NCBI RefSeq assembly: GCF_000376985.1 | Contig: NZ_AQYA01000037.1 | Span: 310,001-374,000 of the forward strand | Source: Streptococcus henryi DSM 19005 | Lineage (GTDB): Bacteria > Bacillota > Bacilli > Lactobacillales > Streptococcaceae | Direction of reading: 5' to 3' | DNA length: 64,000 bases | Shown here: in pieces, positions 54,445-63,363 of the stretch | How the letters are laid out: the number at the start of each line of letters is the position of its first letter | Position numbering within the stretch: position 1 is the first letter of the stretch | Program-made: the position numbers and the translations under genes | Notes under the pieces: generated by a model | What the model was told of the DNA's origin: nothing | Seen by the model: only the letters and a program-made list of their open reading frames with translations | Databases searched by the model: none

Positions 54445-55977
54445 ATGAATAATCATCAAGAAGAATTTAATTTTAGCCGACATAATGTTCTTGCACTTGC
54501 TTGGCGAGGGGTTCTTGTCGGTATTGTTTCAGGTTGTGTTGTCAGTTTATTTAGATTACTGATTGAAAAAATATTTGAGAAAGTTAGTTATTATTATCAA
54601 ATTGCTCAGGACCAACCGATTTATCTTCTACCAATTGGGATTTGTAGTGTCATAATTGTTGTTTTTATTGGACTGTTGGTAAAATCAGATAAAGATATCA
54701 AAGGATCAGGCATTCCTCATGTCGAAGGCGAATTAAAAGGTGATTTAGAAACAAATTGGTGGAGTATCCTTTGGAAAAAATTTATTGGTGGCGTTTTATC
54801 CATTTCAATGGGCTTAATGCTCGGGCGTGAAGGTCCGAGTATTCAGTTAGGAGCTATGTCTGCAAAGGGAATAGCACATTTTTTAAAAGCTTGTGGAATT
54901 GAAAAACGGGTCTTAATAGCAAGTGGGGCGGCAGCAGGGCTCTCTGCAGCTTTTAATGCCCCAATTGCAGGCCTCTTATTTGTTGTGGAAGAAGTTTACC
55001 ATCATTTTTCTCATCTAGTTTGGGTAACAGCACTTGTTGCCAGTCTAGTGGCTAATTATATTTCACTACATATTTTTGGATTGACGCCAGTACTTGCCAT
55101 GTCTGGGGATTTACCTTATTTACCACTAAGTCAATACTGGATCTTCTTATTGCTTGGTATTTTTCTTGGAATTATGGGATATATTTATGAAAAAGTCATT
55201 TTGAATATTAACGTTTTCTACGATTTCTTAGGAAAACTATTTCATGTTCCATCTTATTTTTATGGAATTTTTGCTGTATTATTAACACTTCCAGTAGCGT
55301 ATTTTTACCCACAATTGCTTGGTGGAGGTAACAGTGTCATCAATTCATTGAGTATCTCTACTCCGACACTGGCTACGGTTGTCATTTATTTAATTATTCG
55401 CTTTATCTGGAGTATGATTTCTTATGGAAGTGGGCTACCTGGTGGAATTTTTCTTCCGATTCTAACCTTGGGGTCACTTGCTGGCTTGGCATTTGGTTTG
55501 TTTTTTGAAAATATGCAGTTGCTCAATGCTCAAAGCCTTCCTTTATTTATTGTTTTAGGGATGGCTGGGTATTTTGGTGCTATATCAAAAGCTCCGCTGA
55601 CGGCAATGATTTTAGTAACAGAGATGGTTGGAGATTTAGGTCAATTAATGACTATTGGAATTGTAACACTAGTTGCCTATTTAATGATGGACCTTCTAAA
55701 AGGTGAACCAATTTACGAAGCTATGCTGGCTAAAATGACTAAAGACAATAAGAAAAAGGCACTTAAACCAACCTTACTTGAATTTATAGTGACTGAAAAA
55801 TTAGCAGGAAAATTGGTTCGAGATTTAACTTTGCCAAAGAATGTTTTGATTACAACTCAGATACACAATCAAGAAGCAGAAGTGGTCTCAGGGAATACTC
55901 GCCTGCACTCAGGTGATACGATTTTTCTTGTAGTTAATGAGTCAGATATTGGAAAAGTACAAGAACTTTTTCTATAG
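54445..55977 (+). CDS. clcA: ClC-family chloride channel / H+/Cl- exchanger
   Basis: A 510-residue membrane protein of the voltage-gated ClC family with 10 or more hydrophobic helices. The selectivity motifs are KGSGIPHVEGEL, MLGREGPSIQLGA (the Glu is the external gate) and SYGSGLPGGIFLPIL. A cytoplasmic TrkA-C-like domain lies at about 440-510 (GNTRLHSGDTIFLVVNESD). Whether it is a channel or an exchanger is not certain. It is monocistronic, with ATAAGGGGG before the ATG. Confidence 0.9.
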   Translation: MNNHQEEFNFSRHNVLALAWRGVLVGIVSGCVVSLFRLLIEKIFEKVSYYYQIAQDQPIYLLPIGICSVIIVVFIGLLVKSDKDIKGSGIPHVEGELKGDLETNWWSILWKKFIGGVLSISMGLMLGREGPSIQLGAMSAKGIAHFLKACGIEKRVLIASGAAAGLSAAFNAPIAGLLFVVEEVYHHFSHLVWVTALVASLVANYISLHIFGLTPVLAMSGDLPYLPLSQYWIFLLLGIFLGIMGYIYEKVILNINVFYDFLGKLFHVPSYFYGIFAVLLTLPVAYFYPQLLGGGNSVINSLSISTPTLATVVIYLIIRFIWSMISYGSGLPGGIFLPILTLGSLAGLAFGLFFENMQLLNAQSLPLFIVLGMAGYFGAISKAPLTAMILVTEMVGDLGQLMTIGIVTLVAYLMMDLLKGEPIYEAMLAKMTKDNKKKALKPTLLEFIVTEKLAGKLVRDLTLPKNVLITTQIHNQEAEVVSGNTRLHSGDTIFLVVNESDIGKVQELFL

Positions 55978-56063
55978 AGCTCTTTATTGTATTAGATAAA
56001 TTAGTCTTTAAAAGATTTTCAAGTAAAAATTCATCAAAAGACTCTTTAAATTTACTTTGACTT

Positions 56064-56165
56064 TTGATACAATTTAATAACGATAGCTAGCTATTGTTGG
56101 CAAGAAATACCTAAATATGTTGGCAGATAACCAATATGAAGGCTCTGTGACGTATTTGGGATATT
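56064..56165 (+). promoter_or_regulatory. licT promoter and possible second RAT/terminator leader
   Basis: The extended -10 TGATACAAT (56064-56072) is followed by a leader in which CCTAAATATG (56110-56119) pairs with CGTATTTGGG (56151-56160), then ATATTTTTT. The segment ahead of it (TATTGTTGGCAAG...ACCTAAATA) resembles the 3' half of the RAT in front of the PTS gene. This would let LicT control its own gene. Confidence 0.4.
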
Positions 56166-56191
56166 TTTTAGCATATTCTAGGAGGCGGACA

Positions 56192-57028
56192 ATGAAAATT
56201 GATAAAGTCTACAATAATAATGTCGTTCAGGCACGTGGAGATAAAGGTGAAGAACTCATTGTTATGGGAAAGGGACTAGGTTTTCAAAAAAAGGCGGGCG
56301 AAGAGCTAGATTACTCTCTCATTGAGAAAAAATTTATCCTAGAGAATGATAGCTCAGCAGATGATTTATCTAGAGTTTATGTAGAACTTTCATCTGAGGA
56401 AAGCGAAGTCGTTTTAGATATTATTGGTCATGCTCAGGAAGTTTTAGAGATAGAATTTGAAAGTTCACTTTATGTCGCCTTGGCAGATCATTTACATTTT
56501 GCCTTTACCCGCCTCAGGGATAATTTGACAATGGAAAATCCACTTGGATGGGAAGTTCGCAAATTCTTTCCTAAAGAATTTCAAGTAGCGTGTGGATCTA
56601 TTGACCTGATTGCTGAAAAGATCGGTATTCGCCTGCCAGATGATGAAATTGCTTCAATCGCTCTGCATTTTATCAATGCTGAAAAAGATGCTGGAATGAT
56701 TGAGAAAAACTATCAAATGTCTAAGACAGTTGCAGATATTTTAGATATTGTTCGTCTTTATTTTGGTCAGTCATTCGATGAGGATTCTATCAGTTATAAT
56801 CGATTCGTAACACATGTCAGATACTTTGTTCAGCGTGTTTTAAATGGTACAGTTCAAGGGAAAAATGATAGCTTTTTATATGAGCAGGTTAAGCTTAATT
56901 ATCCTGAAGCATTTATCTGCACAGAACGTATCAAAAATTATGTTGAAACAAGCTTTGATTTTCCAATGAGCCGTGATGAACAGGTCTATTTGACTATACA
57001 TATTCAGCGATTGGAAAATAGCAAGTAA
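56192..57028 (+). CDS. licT: BglG/LicT-family transcriptional antiterminator
   Basis: A 278-residue RNA-binding antiterminator. The CAT domain (1-56: MKIDKVYNNNVVQARGDKG) binds the RAT hairpin. PRD1 (about 65-170) has the conserved His in ALADHLHFAF, and PRD2 (about 172-278) ends in MSRDEQVYLTIHIQRL. The PRDs are phosphorylated by the PTS to sense substrate and carbon status. The start is ATG 56192 after AGGAGGCG; the longer frame from 56117 runs through the leader hairpin. Its target is the leader at 57198-57360. Confidence 0.9.
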   Translation: MKIDKVYNNNVVQARGDKGEELIVMGKGLGFQKKAGEELDYSLIEKKFILENDSSADDLSRVYVELSSEESEVVLDIIGHAQEVLEIEFESSLYVALADHLHFAFTRLRDNLTMENPLGWEVRKFFPKEFQVACGSIDLIAEKIGIRLPDDEIASIALHFINAEKDAGMIEKNYQMSKTVADILDIVRLYFGQSFDEDSISYNRFVTHVRYFVQRVLNGTVQGKNDSFLYEQVKLNYPEAFICTERIKNYVETSFDFPMSRDEQVYLTIHIQRLENSK

Positions 57029-57080
57029 AAGTCTAGTTTGTATAAACTAAATATGCAAAATACAAAAATTTTTTAAACAG

Positions 57081-57147
57081 TATCTCTTTAATTTTTATCG
57101 TCTTATATTTATTTGTAAGTTGATAAAAATTAAAGAGATATTTTTTT
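57081..57147 (+). terminator. Terminator after licT
   Basis: A perfect 19-bp stem (57081-57099 with 57122-57140, TATCTCTTTAATTTTTATC) is followed by seven T. It isolates licT from the PTS gene's own promoter. Confidence 0.9.
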
Positions 57148-57197
57148 GAGATTTAGATTACTTTCCAAACTTTTATAAACTTTTTTAAAAAAGTTTA

Positions 57198-57235
57198 TAA
57201 AAGCGCTTGCAATATATAATGAAGTCTGCTATTAT
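57198..57235 (+). promoter_or_regulatory. cre site and promoter of the beta-glucoside PTS gene
   Basis: TAAAAGCGCTTGCA at 57198-57211 is a catabolite-responsive element (minus strand TGCAAGCGCTTTTA). It overlaps the -35 TTGCAA (57207-57212); the -10 TATTAT is at 57230-57235 with a 17-nt spacer. Position over the -35 implies CcpA repression. Confidence 0.8.
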
Positions 57236-57246
57236 ATCTTTTGTAA

Positions 57247-57274
57247 GGATTGTTACTGGTAAGCAGGCAAAACC
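57247..57274 (+). promoter_or_regulatory. Ribonucleic antiterminator (RAT) for LicT
   Basis: The 28-nt element begins GGATTGTTACTGGTAAG and ends CAGGCAAAACC, near-identical to the LicT/BglG RAT consensus. It lies just after the predicted transcription start and overlaps the left arm of the following terminator, so the two folds exclude each other. Confidence 0.9.
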
Positions 57275-57366
57275 TAAATAAATACGAAATATGTCAGAAG
57301 AAGTGTGGTATAAGCCATGTTATTTTCTTTGGTCTATTTGGTATTTGTTTAGGTTTTTCTTTTTTC
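57269..57366 (+). terminator. LicT-controlled leader terminator
   Basis: AAAACCTAAATAAATAC (57269-57285) pairs with GTATTTGTTTAGGTTTT (57341-57357), 17 bp with one G-U pair, and is followed by TCTTTTTT. Its first bases are shared with the RAT, the classic antitermination switch. About 130 nt of further leader precede the PTS gene with no other feature seen. Confidence 0.88.
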
Positions 57367-57505
57367 TAGTAATGAGCATGAGATCTCACATTTTAATAAC
57401 CACTGAGATAGTCATCAAGTGGCTTATTAATACCAGACAAGATATGCTGATGTAGACTTGATCAATCTGTATTAGCTGACTTTTCAATTTACAAAGGAGA
57501 AACTA

Positions 57506-59416
57506 ATGGCTAATAAGTATACCGAATTAGTTACAGATATTTTAGATCATGTTGGTGGCAAAGATAATATTATCTCTGTTAAACACTGTGTGACTCGTCT
57601 TCGTTTTCAATTGAGAGATGAGGGAAAAGCTGACACAGATTATCTTACAAAACGTGATGGTGTTGTAACAGTTGTTAAGGCTGGAGGACAATACCAAGTT
57701 GTTATTGGTAATCATGTTCCTGACGTTTATGCTGAATTTTTAAATGTTTCAGGATTAACAGGTGCAGGAAGTTTAGATATTGATGAAGGGGATGGACCAA
57801 AAGGGAATCTCTTTGATCGCTTTGTTGACTTAATTTCTGGTATTTTCCAACCTTATCTCGGTCCATTGTCTGCAGCCGGTATTGTAAAAGGTGTAGTTGC
57901 TATTTTAGGTGTAACACTTGGTTGGACATCTGATAATAATGCTCTTTATGCTATCTTAAATGCTGCCGGAGATGGTTTCTTCCAATATCTTCCTATTATG
58001 ATTGCTTTTACTTCAGCACGTAAATTTAGAATGAATGAATTTACAGCGGCGGCGATTGCAGCAGCACTTGTTTACCCAGACTTAGCAACCACAGTTTCTG
58101 GCTTAGCGGAAGCAAAATTAAATCAAGTCTTTGGAATTCCATTTGAACTACCTTCCTCAGGAAGTTACCTTTCAACGGTAATGCCTGTTATTTTGGCGGT
58201 ATGGGTTGCATCATTAATTGAAAAATGGATGAAGAAAATTACTCCAGATGTTGTAAAAGTCTTTGTTGTTCCATTTGTTGTCATTATGGTGACAGTGCCA
58301 TTGACATTCTTGGTAGTTGGCCCAGTTGCTAATATTGCTTCTGATCTTCTATCAAATGGCTTCACAACCTTGATGAATGTAAGCCCAATTCTCTATGGAG
58401 CCCTACTTGGTGCTCTTTGGCAAGTACTTGTTATGTTTGGTCTTCACTGGGCACTTGTACCGTTGGCTATTCTGCAATTCTCTCAAAATGGATGGACAGA
58501 TATCTTATTGGCAGCAGCTCTACCAAACTTTACACAAACAGGTGTTCTTCTTGCAATTATGTTGAAAACTAAGGAAGAAAAAGTTAAATCAATTGCAATG
58601 CCTGCCTTCATTTCATCAATCTTTGGTGTCACTGAACCAGCTATCTATGGGGTTACTCTCCCAATGAAAATTCCATTCTACATTTCATGTGCGGTATCGG
58701 CAGTAATTGGTGCAGGACTCTCAATCTTCAAGATAAAAATGTATGCTTTCGGTGCAATGGGTATCTTCCAATTCCCAGCTTGGGTTAGTCCAACTGAAGG
58801 AATGGGACCAATGTGGATTGGTATTATCTTTACCATAGCTGCAATTGTTGCTTCATTTGCTATTCAGATGGTTGCACCAGTACCATACCTTTATGGTCAA
58901 CCAAGTGATGATAAAGCCAACGAAGTAACAAAAGAAGTAGTTCCAGAATTAAAAGAAATTAAACAAGAGATTCTTGCAAGTCCACTAACAGGGAAAGTCG
59001 TTGATTTAGTTGATGTACCTGATGAAGTTTTTGCTTCTGGTGCAATGGGCAAAGGAATCGCAGTAGATCCAACTGACGGTGTTGTTACAGCTCCAACAAA
59101 TGCAGAAGTTACATTAGTATTCCCTACTGGACATGCAATTGGTCTTCGTACGGAAAATGGAGCAGAGCTTCTCATTCATATTGGTATGGATACTGTATCA
59201 TTGGATGGCAAAGGCTTTGAAACATTTGTCAAAGCAGGTGATAAAGTTGCCGCAGGACAAAAATTGATTTCGTTTGATATTGATGCAATCAAAGAAGCAG
59301 GATTGCCAATCATCTCACCAGTGATTGTTACGAATTCTGATGATTATGTTGATATTTTGATGACTCAAGATGAGACTGTTAGTGCAGGAGCTTATCTTTT
59401 GACAACTGTAAAATAA
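57506..59416 (+). CDS. bglP: Beta-glucoside PTS transporter, EIIBCA
   Basis: A 636-residue PTS permease with domains in the order B-C-A. EIIB (1-85) has its phosphocysteine Cys28 in VKHCVTRLRF. EIIC (about 105-460) has around ten helices, including the conserved GVTEPAIYGVTLP. EIIA (about 485-636) has its phosphohistidine in ELLIHIGMDTVSL. It imports and phosphorylates beta-glucosides such as salicin or arbutin. It is LicT-controlled and CcpA-repressed from the leader signals. A 6-phospho-beta-glucosidase gene, usually next to it, is absent here. Confidence 0.92.
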   Translation: MANKYTELVTDILDHVGGKDNIISVKHCVTRLRFQLRDEGKADTDYLTKRDGVVTVVKAGGQYQVVIGNHVPDVYAEFLNVSGLTGAGSLDIDEGDGPKGNLFDRFVDLISGIFQPYLGPLSAAGIVKGVVAILGVTLGWTSDNNALYAILNAAGDGFFQYLPIMIAFTSARKFRMNEFTAAAIAAALVYPDLATTVSGLAEAKLNQVFGIPFELPSSGSYLSTVMPVILAVWVASLIEKWMKKITPDVVKVFVVPFVVIMVTVPLTFLVVGPVANIASDLLSNGFTTLMNVSPILYGALLGALWQVLVMFGLHWALVPLAILQFSQNGWTDILLAAALPNFTQTGVLLAIMLKTKEEKVKSIAMPAFISSIFGVTEPAIYGVTLPMKIPFYISCAVSAVIGAGLSIFKIKMYAFGAMGIFQFPAWVSPTEGMGPMWIGIIFTIAAIVASFAIQMVAPVPYLYGQPSDDKANEVTKEVVPELKEIKQEILASPLTGKVVDLVDVPDEVFASGAMGKGIAVDPTDGVVTAPTNAEVTLVFPTGHAIGLRTENGAELLIHIGMDTVSLDGKGFETFVKAGDKVAAGQKLISFDIDAIKEAGLPIISPVIVTNSDDYVDILMTQDETVSAGAYLLTTVK

Positions 59417-59436
59417 AACTTTCCTATTTATAAAAA

Positions 59437-59475
59437 ATAAAATGAGCTTATCAATTTAGCAAGCTCATTTTATAT
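59437..59475. terminator. Bidirectional terminator after bglP
   Basis: ATAAAATGAGCTT / AAGCTCATTTTAT is a perfect 13-bp stem with A/T flanks, between convergent genes. Confidence 0.85.
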
Positions 59476-59487
59476 TATGTAAATCTA

Positions 59488-60114
59488 TTAATCTATCAAA
59501 CCTGATTGTGTTTTGTTCACAAGAGCATCTTTTTCGAAGGTTAGTGTAACGTTTGCCATAACATTTTCTTCTGATTTTGTTCCGCTGACCCAAATAGCTT
59601 GTAGACTTTCAGTATCTGTAGAATTTGCTTCAGAGAAGTCATCTGGTTCACCCAGAATCTCGATTGCCTTACGGAAGCTGATTCCTTCCTCCACAGTATT
59701 GTAAAGTGATTTATCAATGCGTGTTTTTCGATTAAAGGCAAAATTAGAAATGGCCCGAGCAATCGTACTGTCCTCAAAGAGGTGTACACTGACAGTTACT
59801 GAATCAAATTGCCAAGTGTATAAATCGAGAGTAACATCACCGGCAGGACTTTGTTCGTGTGTACTTGGTTCTCCAAACAATTCTTTTAAATCTGCTAAGC
59901 TAGTTCCACCTTTGAATTCATTTGCAACAGTTGCTACCTTGATATTATTAAATTTGAGTCTAACATCTTGATGTGCAGCTTCAGTAGTTGAAGAGGTAGA
60001 AGTGAGTAAATTTGTATCTGCTTCAGAAGATTTTGATTCTTTTTTATTTTCATTACAGCCAGCGAGACTAAACGATACTAAGGCTAAGGTAAGTAAATAG
60101 AGACTTTTTTTCAC
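59488..60114 (-). CDS. DUF3862 lipoprotein
   Basis: A 208-residue lipoprotein with lipobox SLAGC (Cys at about 20) and a Ser/Lys/Thr-rich linker. Two BamE/BLIP-like repeats follow, each with a G-x-[ST]...LGEP signature: GGTSLADLKELFGEPS and EGISFRKAIEILGEPD. This matches the streptococcal DUF3862 family, whose role is unknown. It stands alone, convergent with bglP. Confidence 0.82.
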   Translation of the reverse strand: MKKSLYLLTLALVSFSLAGCNENKKESKSSEADTNLLTSTSSTTEAAHQDVRLKFNNIKVATVANEFKGGTSLADLKELFGEPSTHEQSPAGDVTLDLYTWQFDSVTVSVHLFEDSTIARAISNFAFNRKTRIDKSLYNTVEEGISFRKAIEILGEPDDFSEANSTDTESLQAIWVSGTKSEENVMANVTLTFEKDALVNKTQSGLID

Positions 60115-60311
60115 AAGAATTTCCCTCTGAAACTTTCATTGATTTTTTCATTATTATACCACAAACACTGCAACTTGGTCATGTTCTTACCAGTAAAAGG
60201 GGCAATAATATAATGAAATTTGATATTTTAAAAAACTTTTTTTAAATATGCAGTGTAATAAAGTTTGGAAAAATAGTATAAAATTGGATAGGCTTTCATA
60301 TTCCTAAAAAT

Positions 60312-60336
60312 AAAAACTTCCCAAACATGAAGTTTA
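60312..60336 (-). terminator. Terminator of ssrA
   Basis: On the minus strand AAACTTC-ATGTTTGG-GAAGTTT is followed by TTATTTTT, directly after the tmRNA 3' end. Confidence 0.65.
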
Positions 60337-60353
60337 GGAAGCTATAAAGTCAA

Positions 60354-60699
60354 TGGAGCCGGTGGGAGTCGAACCCACGTCCAAACACCTGCCAACATAT
60401 TTGTCTACAACCATAGGTTATGTATTTGATTTAACTTTAGCACGACACATAACTCAAGCCTTGCTAAAGCGAGCCTATGAATCTCTTTTTGATTAGCTAG
60501 ACAATAATCAAACGTAGCTTGCTAATAATAAGACTTCTAACTAAACACAAGCAATTCAGCAAAAGTCACGCTCGCTGGTTTTTAGGCAGCTAAAGCGTAA
60601 GAGTTTGTATTTTTTGCAGTTATATTTAACTGAGCGTTTACGTCGCCACACGAGTCGCAAAATATGCCTCATAATGCCTGTCGAATCCGTAACGACCCC
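60354..60699 (-). ncRNA. ssrA: tmRNA (ssrA)
   Basis: About 346 nt. The 5' end is GGGGTCGTTACGGATTCGAC and the 3' end carries the T arm GGTTCGACTCCCACC and CGGCTCCA; GGGGTCG pairs with CGGCTCC as the tRNA-like acceptor. The internal frame encodes the tag AKNTNSYALAA followed by TAA (about 60591-60626 on the minus strand), the streptococcal proteolysis tag. It rescues stalled ribosomes together with SmpB. Confidence 0.96.
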
Positions 60700-60732
60700 A
60701 AGTCAATATGATGTGAGAAACTCACCTCAAAT

Positions 60733-60761
60733 ATTATAACAAATAACCTTCTAAATAGCAA
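60733..60761 (-). promoter_or_regulatory. ssrA promoter
   Basis: On the minus strand, -35 TTGCTA (60756-60761) and -10 TATAAT (60733-60738) are 17 nt apart, with an extended TGT preceding the -10. This is a strong housekeeping promoter. Confidence 0.8.
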
Positions 60762-60790
60762 AAAAATAACAGATATGATATGATTGACTT

Positions 60791-61402
60791 ATGAAAATGA
60801 AATTGTCCAAGCGCTATCTTTTTTGGCAAAAGGTGATTCAAATCATTGGTTTCGCGGCTCTTATTGCCACAGGAATTTTAGTGTTTTGGCTCTACCGACT
60901 AGGTATATTAAATGATAGTAATGCATTAAAAGATTTTGTAAATTATTATAGATTCTGGGGTCCCTTTATTTTTATCCTTATCCAGATTATTCAAGTTGTT
61001 TTCCCCATTATTCCTGGTGGAGTTACAACAGTAGCAGGTTTTTTGATCTTTGGAACATGGCAGGGCTTTATCTATAACTATTTAGGAATACTTCTTGGAA
61101 GCGTTATTCTATTTTTGCTGGTACGAATTTTTGGGAAAAAATTCATATTACTCTTTGTTAAAGAAGAAACATTTTATCGCTATGAAAGAAAGTTAGATAC
61201 ACCCGGATACGAGAGATTCTTTATTTTTTGCATGGCTTCCCCAATATCACCTGCGGATGTTATGGTTATGGTAACAGGATTAACAAATATGAGTTTAAAA
61301 AGATTTGTTGTTATCTTGTTAATTGCAAAGCCTTTGTCAATCATTGGCTATAGTTATCTTTGGATTTTTGGTGGTGACATTATTAAGTCAATCCTTTCAT
61401 AG
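60791..61402 (+). CDS. TVP38/TMEM64-family membrane protein
   Basis: A 203-residue protein with about five hydrophobic helices and the VTT/SNARE-associated domain (about 55-175), with the motif FPIIPGGVTTVAGFLIFG and the F...SPISPADVMVMVTGLTNM segment. DedA-like relatives act in lipid translocation or membrane homeostasis; the exact role here is unknown. It is a single gene, starting about 90 nt from the divergent ssrA. Confidence 0.83.
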   Translation: MKMKLSKRYLFWQKVIQIIGFAALIATGILVFWLYRLGILNDSNALKDFVNYYRFWGPFIFILIQIIQVVFPIIPGGVTTVAGFLIFGTWQGFIYNYLGILLGSVILFLLVRIFGKKFILLFVKEETFYRYERKLDTPGYERFFIFCMASPISPADVMVMVTGLTNMSLKRFVVILLIAKPLSIIGYSYLWIFGGDIIKSILS

Positions 61403-61440
61403 AACAGAGTTGTTTCAATCAACTTTGTTCTATTTTTTTT
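61399..61440 (+). terminator. Terminator after the TVP38-family gene
   Basis: ATAGAACAGAGTTG / CAACTTTGTTCTAT (14 bp, one G-U pair, seven-base loop) is followed by eight or more T. Confidence 0.88.
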
Positions 61441-61469
61441 GTGGCTGTTTTTTTCAGAAAGAGACCACA

Positions 61470-61497
61470 TAAAAAGCCATCCTTTAAGATGACTTTA
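61470..61497 (-). terminator. Terminator of the GntR-ABC operon
   Basis: On the minus strand AAAGTCATC-TTAAAG-GATGGCTTT (one G-U pair) is followed by TT; the fold is weaker on the plus strand. Confidence 0.7.
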
Positions 61498-61501
61498 AAA
61501 A

Positions 61502-62251
61502 TTATTGTAGATTTAATTTGTTCTTGATAATGTATGCCGTCCCAAAATAGAATATTGAAGATTCAATAATAAATGCTAGGATGTAATAAATGAAGAATGG
61601 AGTAGAAAATAGATCATCGTAAGGTATGAATTTCTCTAACAAAGGTGTTGTAAACAATATTAAAGCAATAATAATGCTAAAGTAAGCAACAAAACTCATT
61701 AAAATTCTGTGATCAGAGAACAATTGACCAATTGACAAAGCAAAATATATTAAGAGGTTTCCGCTAATATTTGACATAAATGTATAGAAAATTAGTAGAA
61801 GCAAGTTATTAAAGGGTAATACATCATTAATCGAAGGAAGAAAAATCAATGTCTCCTTAATTCCGACACTCGGTAAAAAGAGAAGTCCGATAGAAATTAA
61901 AATGACTAATGTATTAAAAATACTCCAAAGTACAGATACTAATAACTTAGAAATGATAATTTGATGGATAGAAACTGGCAATGTGAGTGTCAAATATCCT
62001 TCGCGACCAAAGATATGGCTATAGAATCGTTTAACGATAATGGTAATGGTTGCAAGCCAAGAGCTAGCAATTAAAGCTCCGAGAATTAGGAAAAGGAAGA
62101 AAGGAATAATTTCGTTCATACTTTGTGGATTTGTATCTAATGATTTAATGACAAATCCTAAAAGTGCAGCAATTAGCAACAAGCCAGTATTAAGGGCAAA
62201 ATACCATTTACCTACAAATTTTAATTCATATTTTAATAATTTAGAAAACAT
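61502..62251 (-). CDS. ABC-type exporter membrane subunit (YtrF/ABC-2-like)
   Basis: A 249-residue polytopic protein with six hydrophobic segments (about 17-37, 50-70, 100-125, 135-160, 170-205, 220-245) and no peptidase or large extracellular domain. It carries GREGYLTLTLPVSIHQIIISK, a motif seen in ABC-2 permeases of YtrA-regulated operons. It is the third gene of the operon after the regulator and ATPase, 9 nt after the latter. The substrate is unknown. Confidence 0.8.
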   Translation of the reverse strand: MFSKLLKYELKFVGKWYFALNTGLLLIAALLGFVIKSLDTNPQSMNEIIPFFLFLILGALIASSWLATITIIVKRFYSHIFGREGYLTLTLPVSIHQIIISKLLVSVLWSIFNTLVILISIGLLFLPSVGIKETLIFLPSINDVLPFNNLLLLIFYTFMSNISGNLLIYFALSIGQLFSDHRILMSFVAYFSIIIALILFTTPLLEKFIPYDDLFSTPFFIYYILAFIIESSIFYFGTAYIIKNKLNLQ

Positions 62252-62260
62252 GCTCTCCCC

Positions 62261-62959
62261 CTATCCGTTATACTTTTCACGAAAAACAGAGTCAATTGAC
62301 TTACCATATTCTTCTCGAATATCATCGGCATTTCCTTGTAAGATGATTTTTCCTTCTTTCAGGAAAATAACTTCATCCAGAATAGGCTCAATATCTGAAA
62401 TGAGGTGTGTTGAAATGATGACAGAAGCGTCCTCAGAATAATTGTTAATGATTGTTTTTAAGATATAATCACGAGCTGCGGGATCAACACCGCCAATTGG
62501 TTCATCAAGAATATATAGTTTAGCTTTTCTTGCCATGACTAAAACCAATTGGACTTTTTCTTTATTTCCTTTAGACAAGTTTTTGAGCATATCATTGTCA
62601 TCTAAATGAAGATCTTTAAGGAGGTTTTCAGCCTTTTCGCGTGAAAAATCTTCGTAAAAGTCATCAAAGAGATCAAGCATATCTTTGATTTTCATACCTT
62701 CTCTTAGATAAGTTGTATCAGGTAGGTATGAAATAATTTTCTTAGTCTCAATTGATGGTCGATAACCGTTAATAACAACATCACCTTTATCTGGTTGTAA
62801 AAGACCGTTAATCAATTTTATTAGAGTTGTTTTTCCACTCCCATTTGAACCAAGGAGGCCGATGATTTTACCAGCAGGAAGAGCTAGGCTTATGTCATCA
62901 ATGGCTACTTGTTTTTTATAGGATTTAGAAAGGTGGTGAAGTTGAAGTAATGGTGTCAT
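62261..62959 (-). CDS. ABC transporter ATP-binding protein
   Basis: A 232-residue ATPase of the YtrB/CcmA-like type, with Walker A GSNGSGKTT, signature LSKGNKEK (a variant of LSGGQ common in this branch), Walker B YILDEPIGGVD and H-switch ISTHL. It overlaps the GntR regulator by 4 nt. It probably powers export of an antibiotic, peptide or lipid with the adjacent membrane subunit. Confidence 0.87.
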   Translation of the reverse strand: MTPLLQLHHLSKSYKKQVAIDDISLALPAGKIIGLLGSNGSGKTTLIKLINGLLQPDKGDVVINGYRPSIETKKIISYLPDTTYLREGMKIKDMLDLFDDFYEDFSREKAENLLKDLHLDDNDMLKNLSKGNKEKVQLVLVMARKAKLYILDEPIGGVDPAARDYILKTIINNYSEDASVIISTHLISDIEPILDEVIFLKEGKIILQGNADDIREEYGKSIDSVFREKYNG

Positions 62960-63330
62960 CCTAGTTTTTCCTCCGTGATATAGGTGTTTAGAACAGAAAG
63001 AATTTCTTTGATACTAAAGCCAATTCTGGTCATGTTATCAACAAAGTTTTTAAGTTCTAATTCTGCCAACTCATTCCGTTTTTGAACGATGAGTTCTTTA
63101 TCGTCAGTTACAAATCGACCAGAAGTTCGTTGGGCATAAACCATTCCTTCACGTTCTAATTCAGAAAAGGCACGTTGCATGGTGTTTGGATTCACACCAG
63201 CAATTTCAGCAAGTTCACGAACTGTAGGGAGTTGCTCACCGCTTTTAATATCTTGGCTAATGATTTGCATTTTAATATGTTGTGCAATTTGTGCATAAAT
63301 CGGCGATTTTTCGTCAAATTTCCAGGACAT
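62956..63330 (-). CDS. GntR-family regulator (YtrA subfamily)
   Basis: A 124-residue repressor. The winged helix (about 10-75) reads SPIYAQIAQHIKMQIIS...LPTVRELAEIAGVNPNTMQRAFSELEREG. Only a short C-terminal dimerisation helix pair follows, which defines the YtrA type without an effector domain. It is the first gene of an operon with an ATPase and a permease, and it probably autoregulates through the palindrome at 63364-63387. Confidence 0.87.
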   Translation of the reverse strand: MSWKFDEKSPIYAQIAQHIKMQIISQDIKSGEQLPTVRELAEIAGVNPNTMQRAFSELEREGMVYAQRTSGRFVTDDKELIVQKRNELAELELKNFVDNMTRIGFSIKEILSVLNTYITEEKLG

Positions 63331-63363
63331 ACGGTGCCCCTTTCTATTTAATAATTTATAAGC

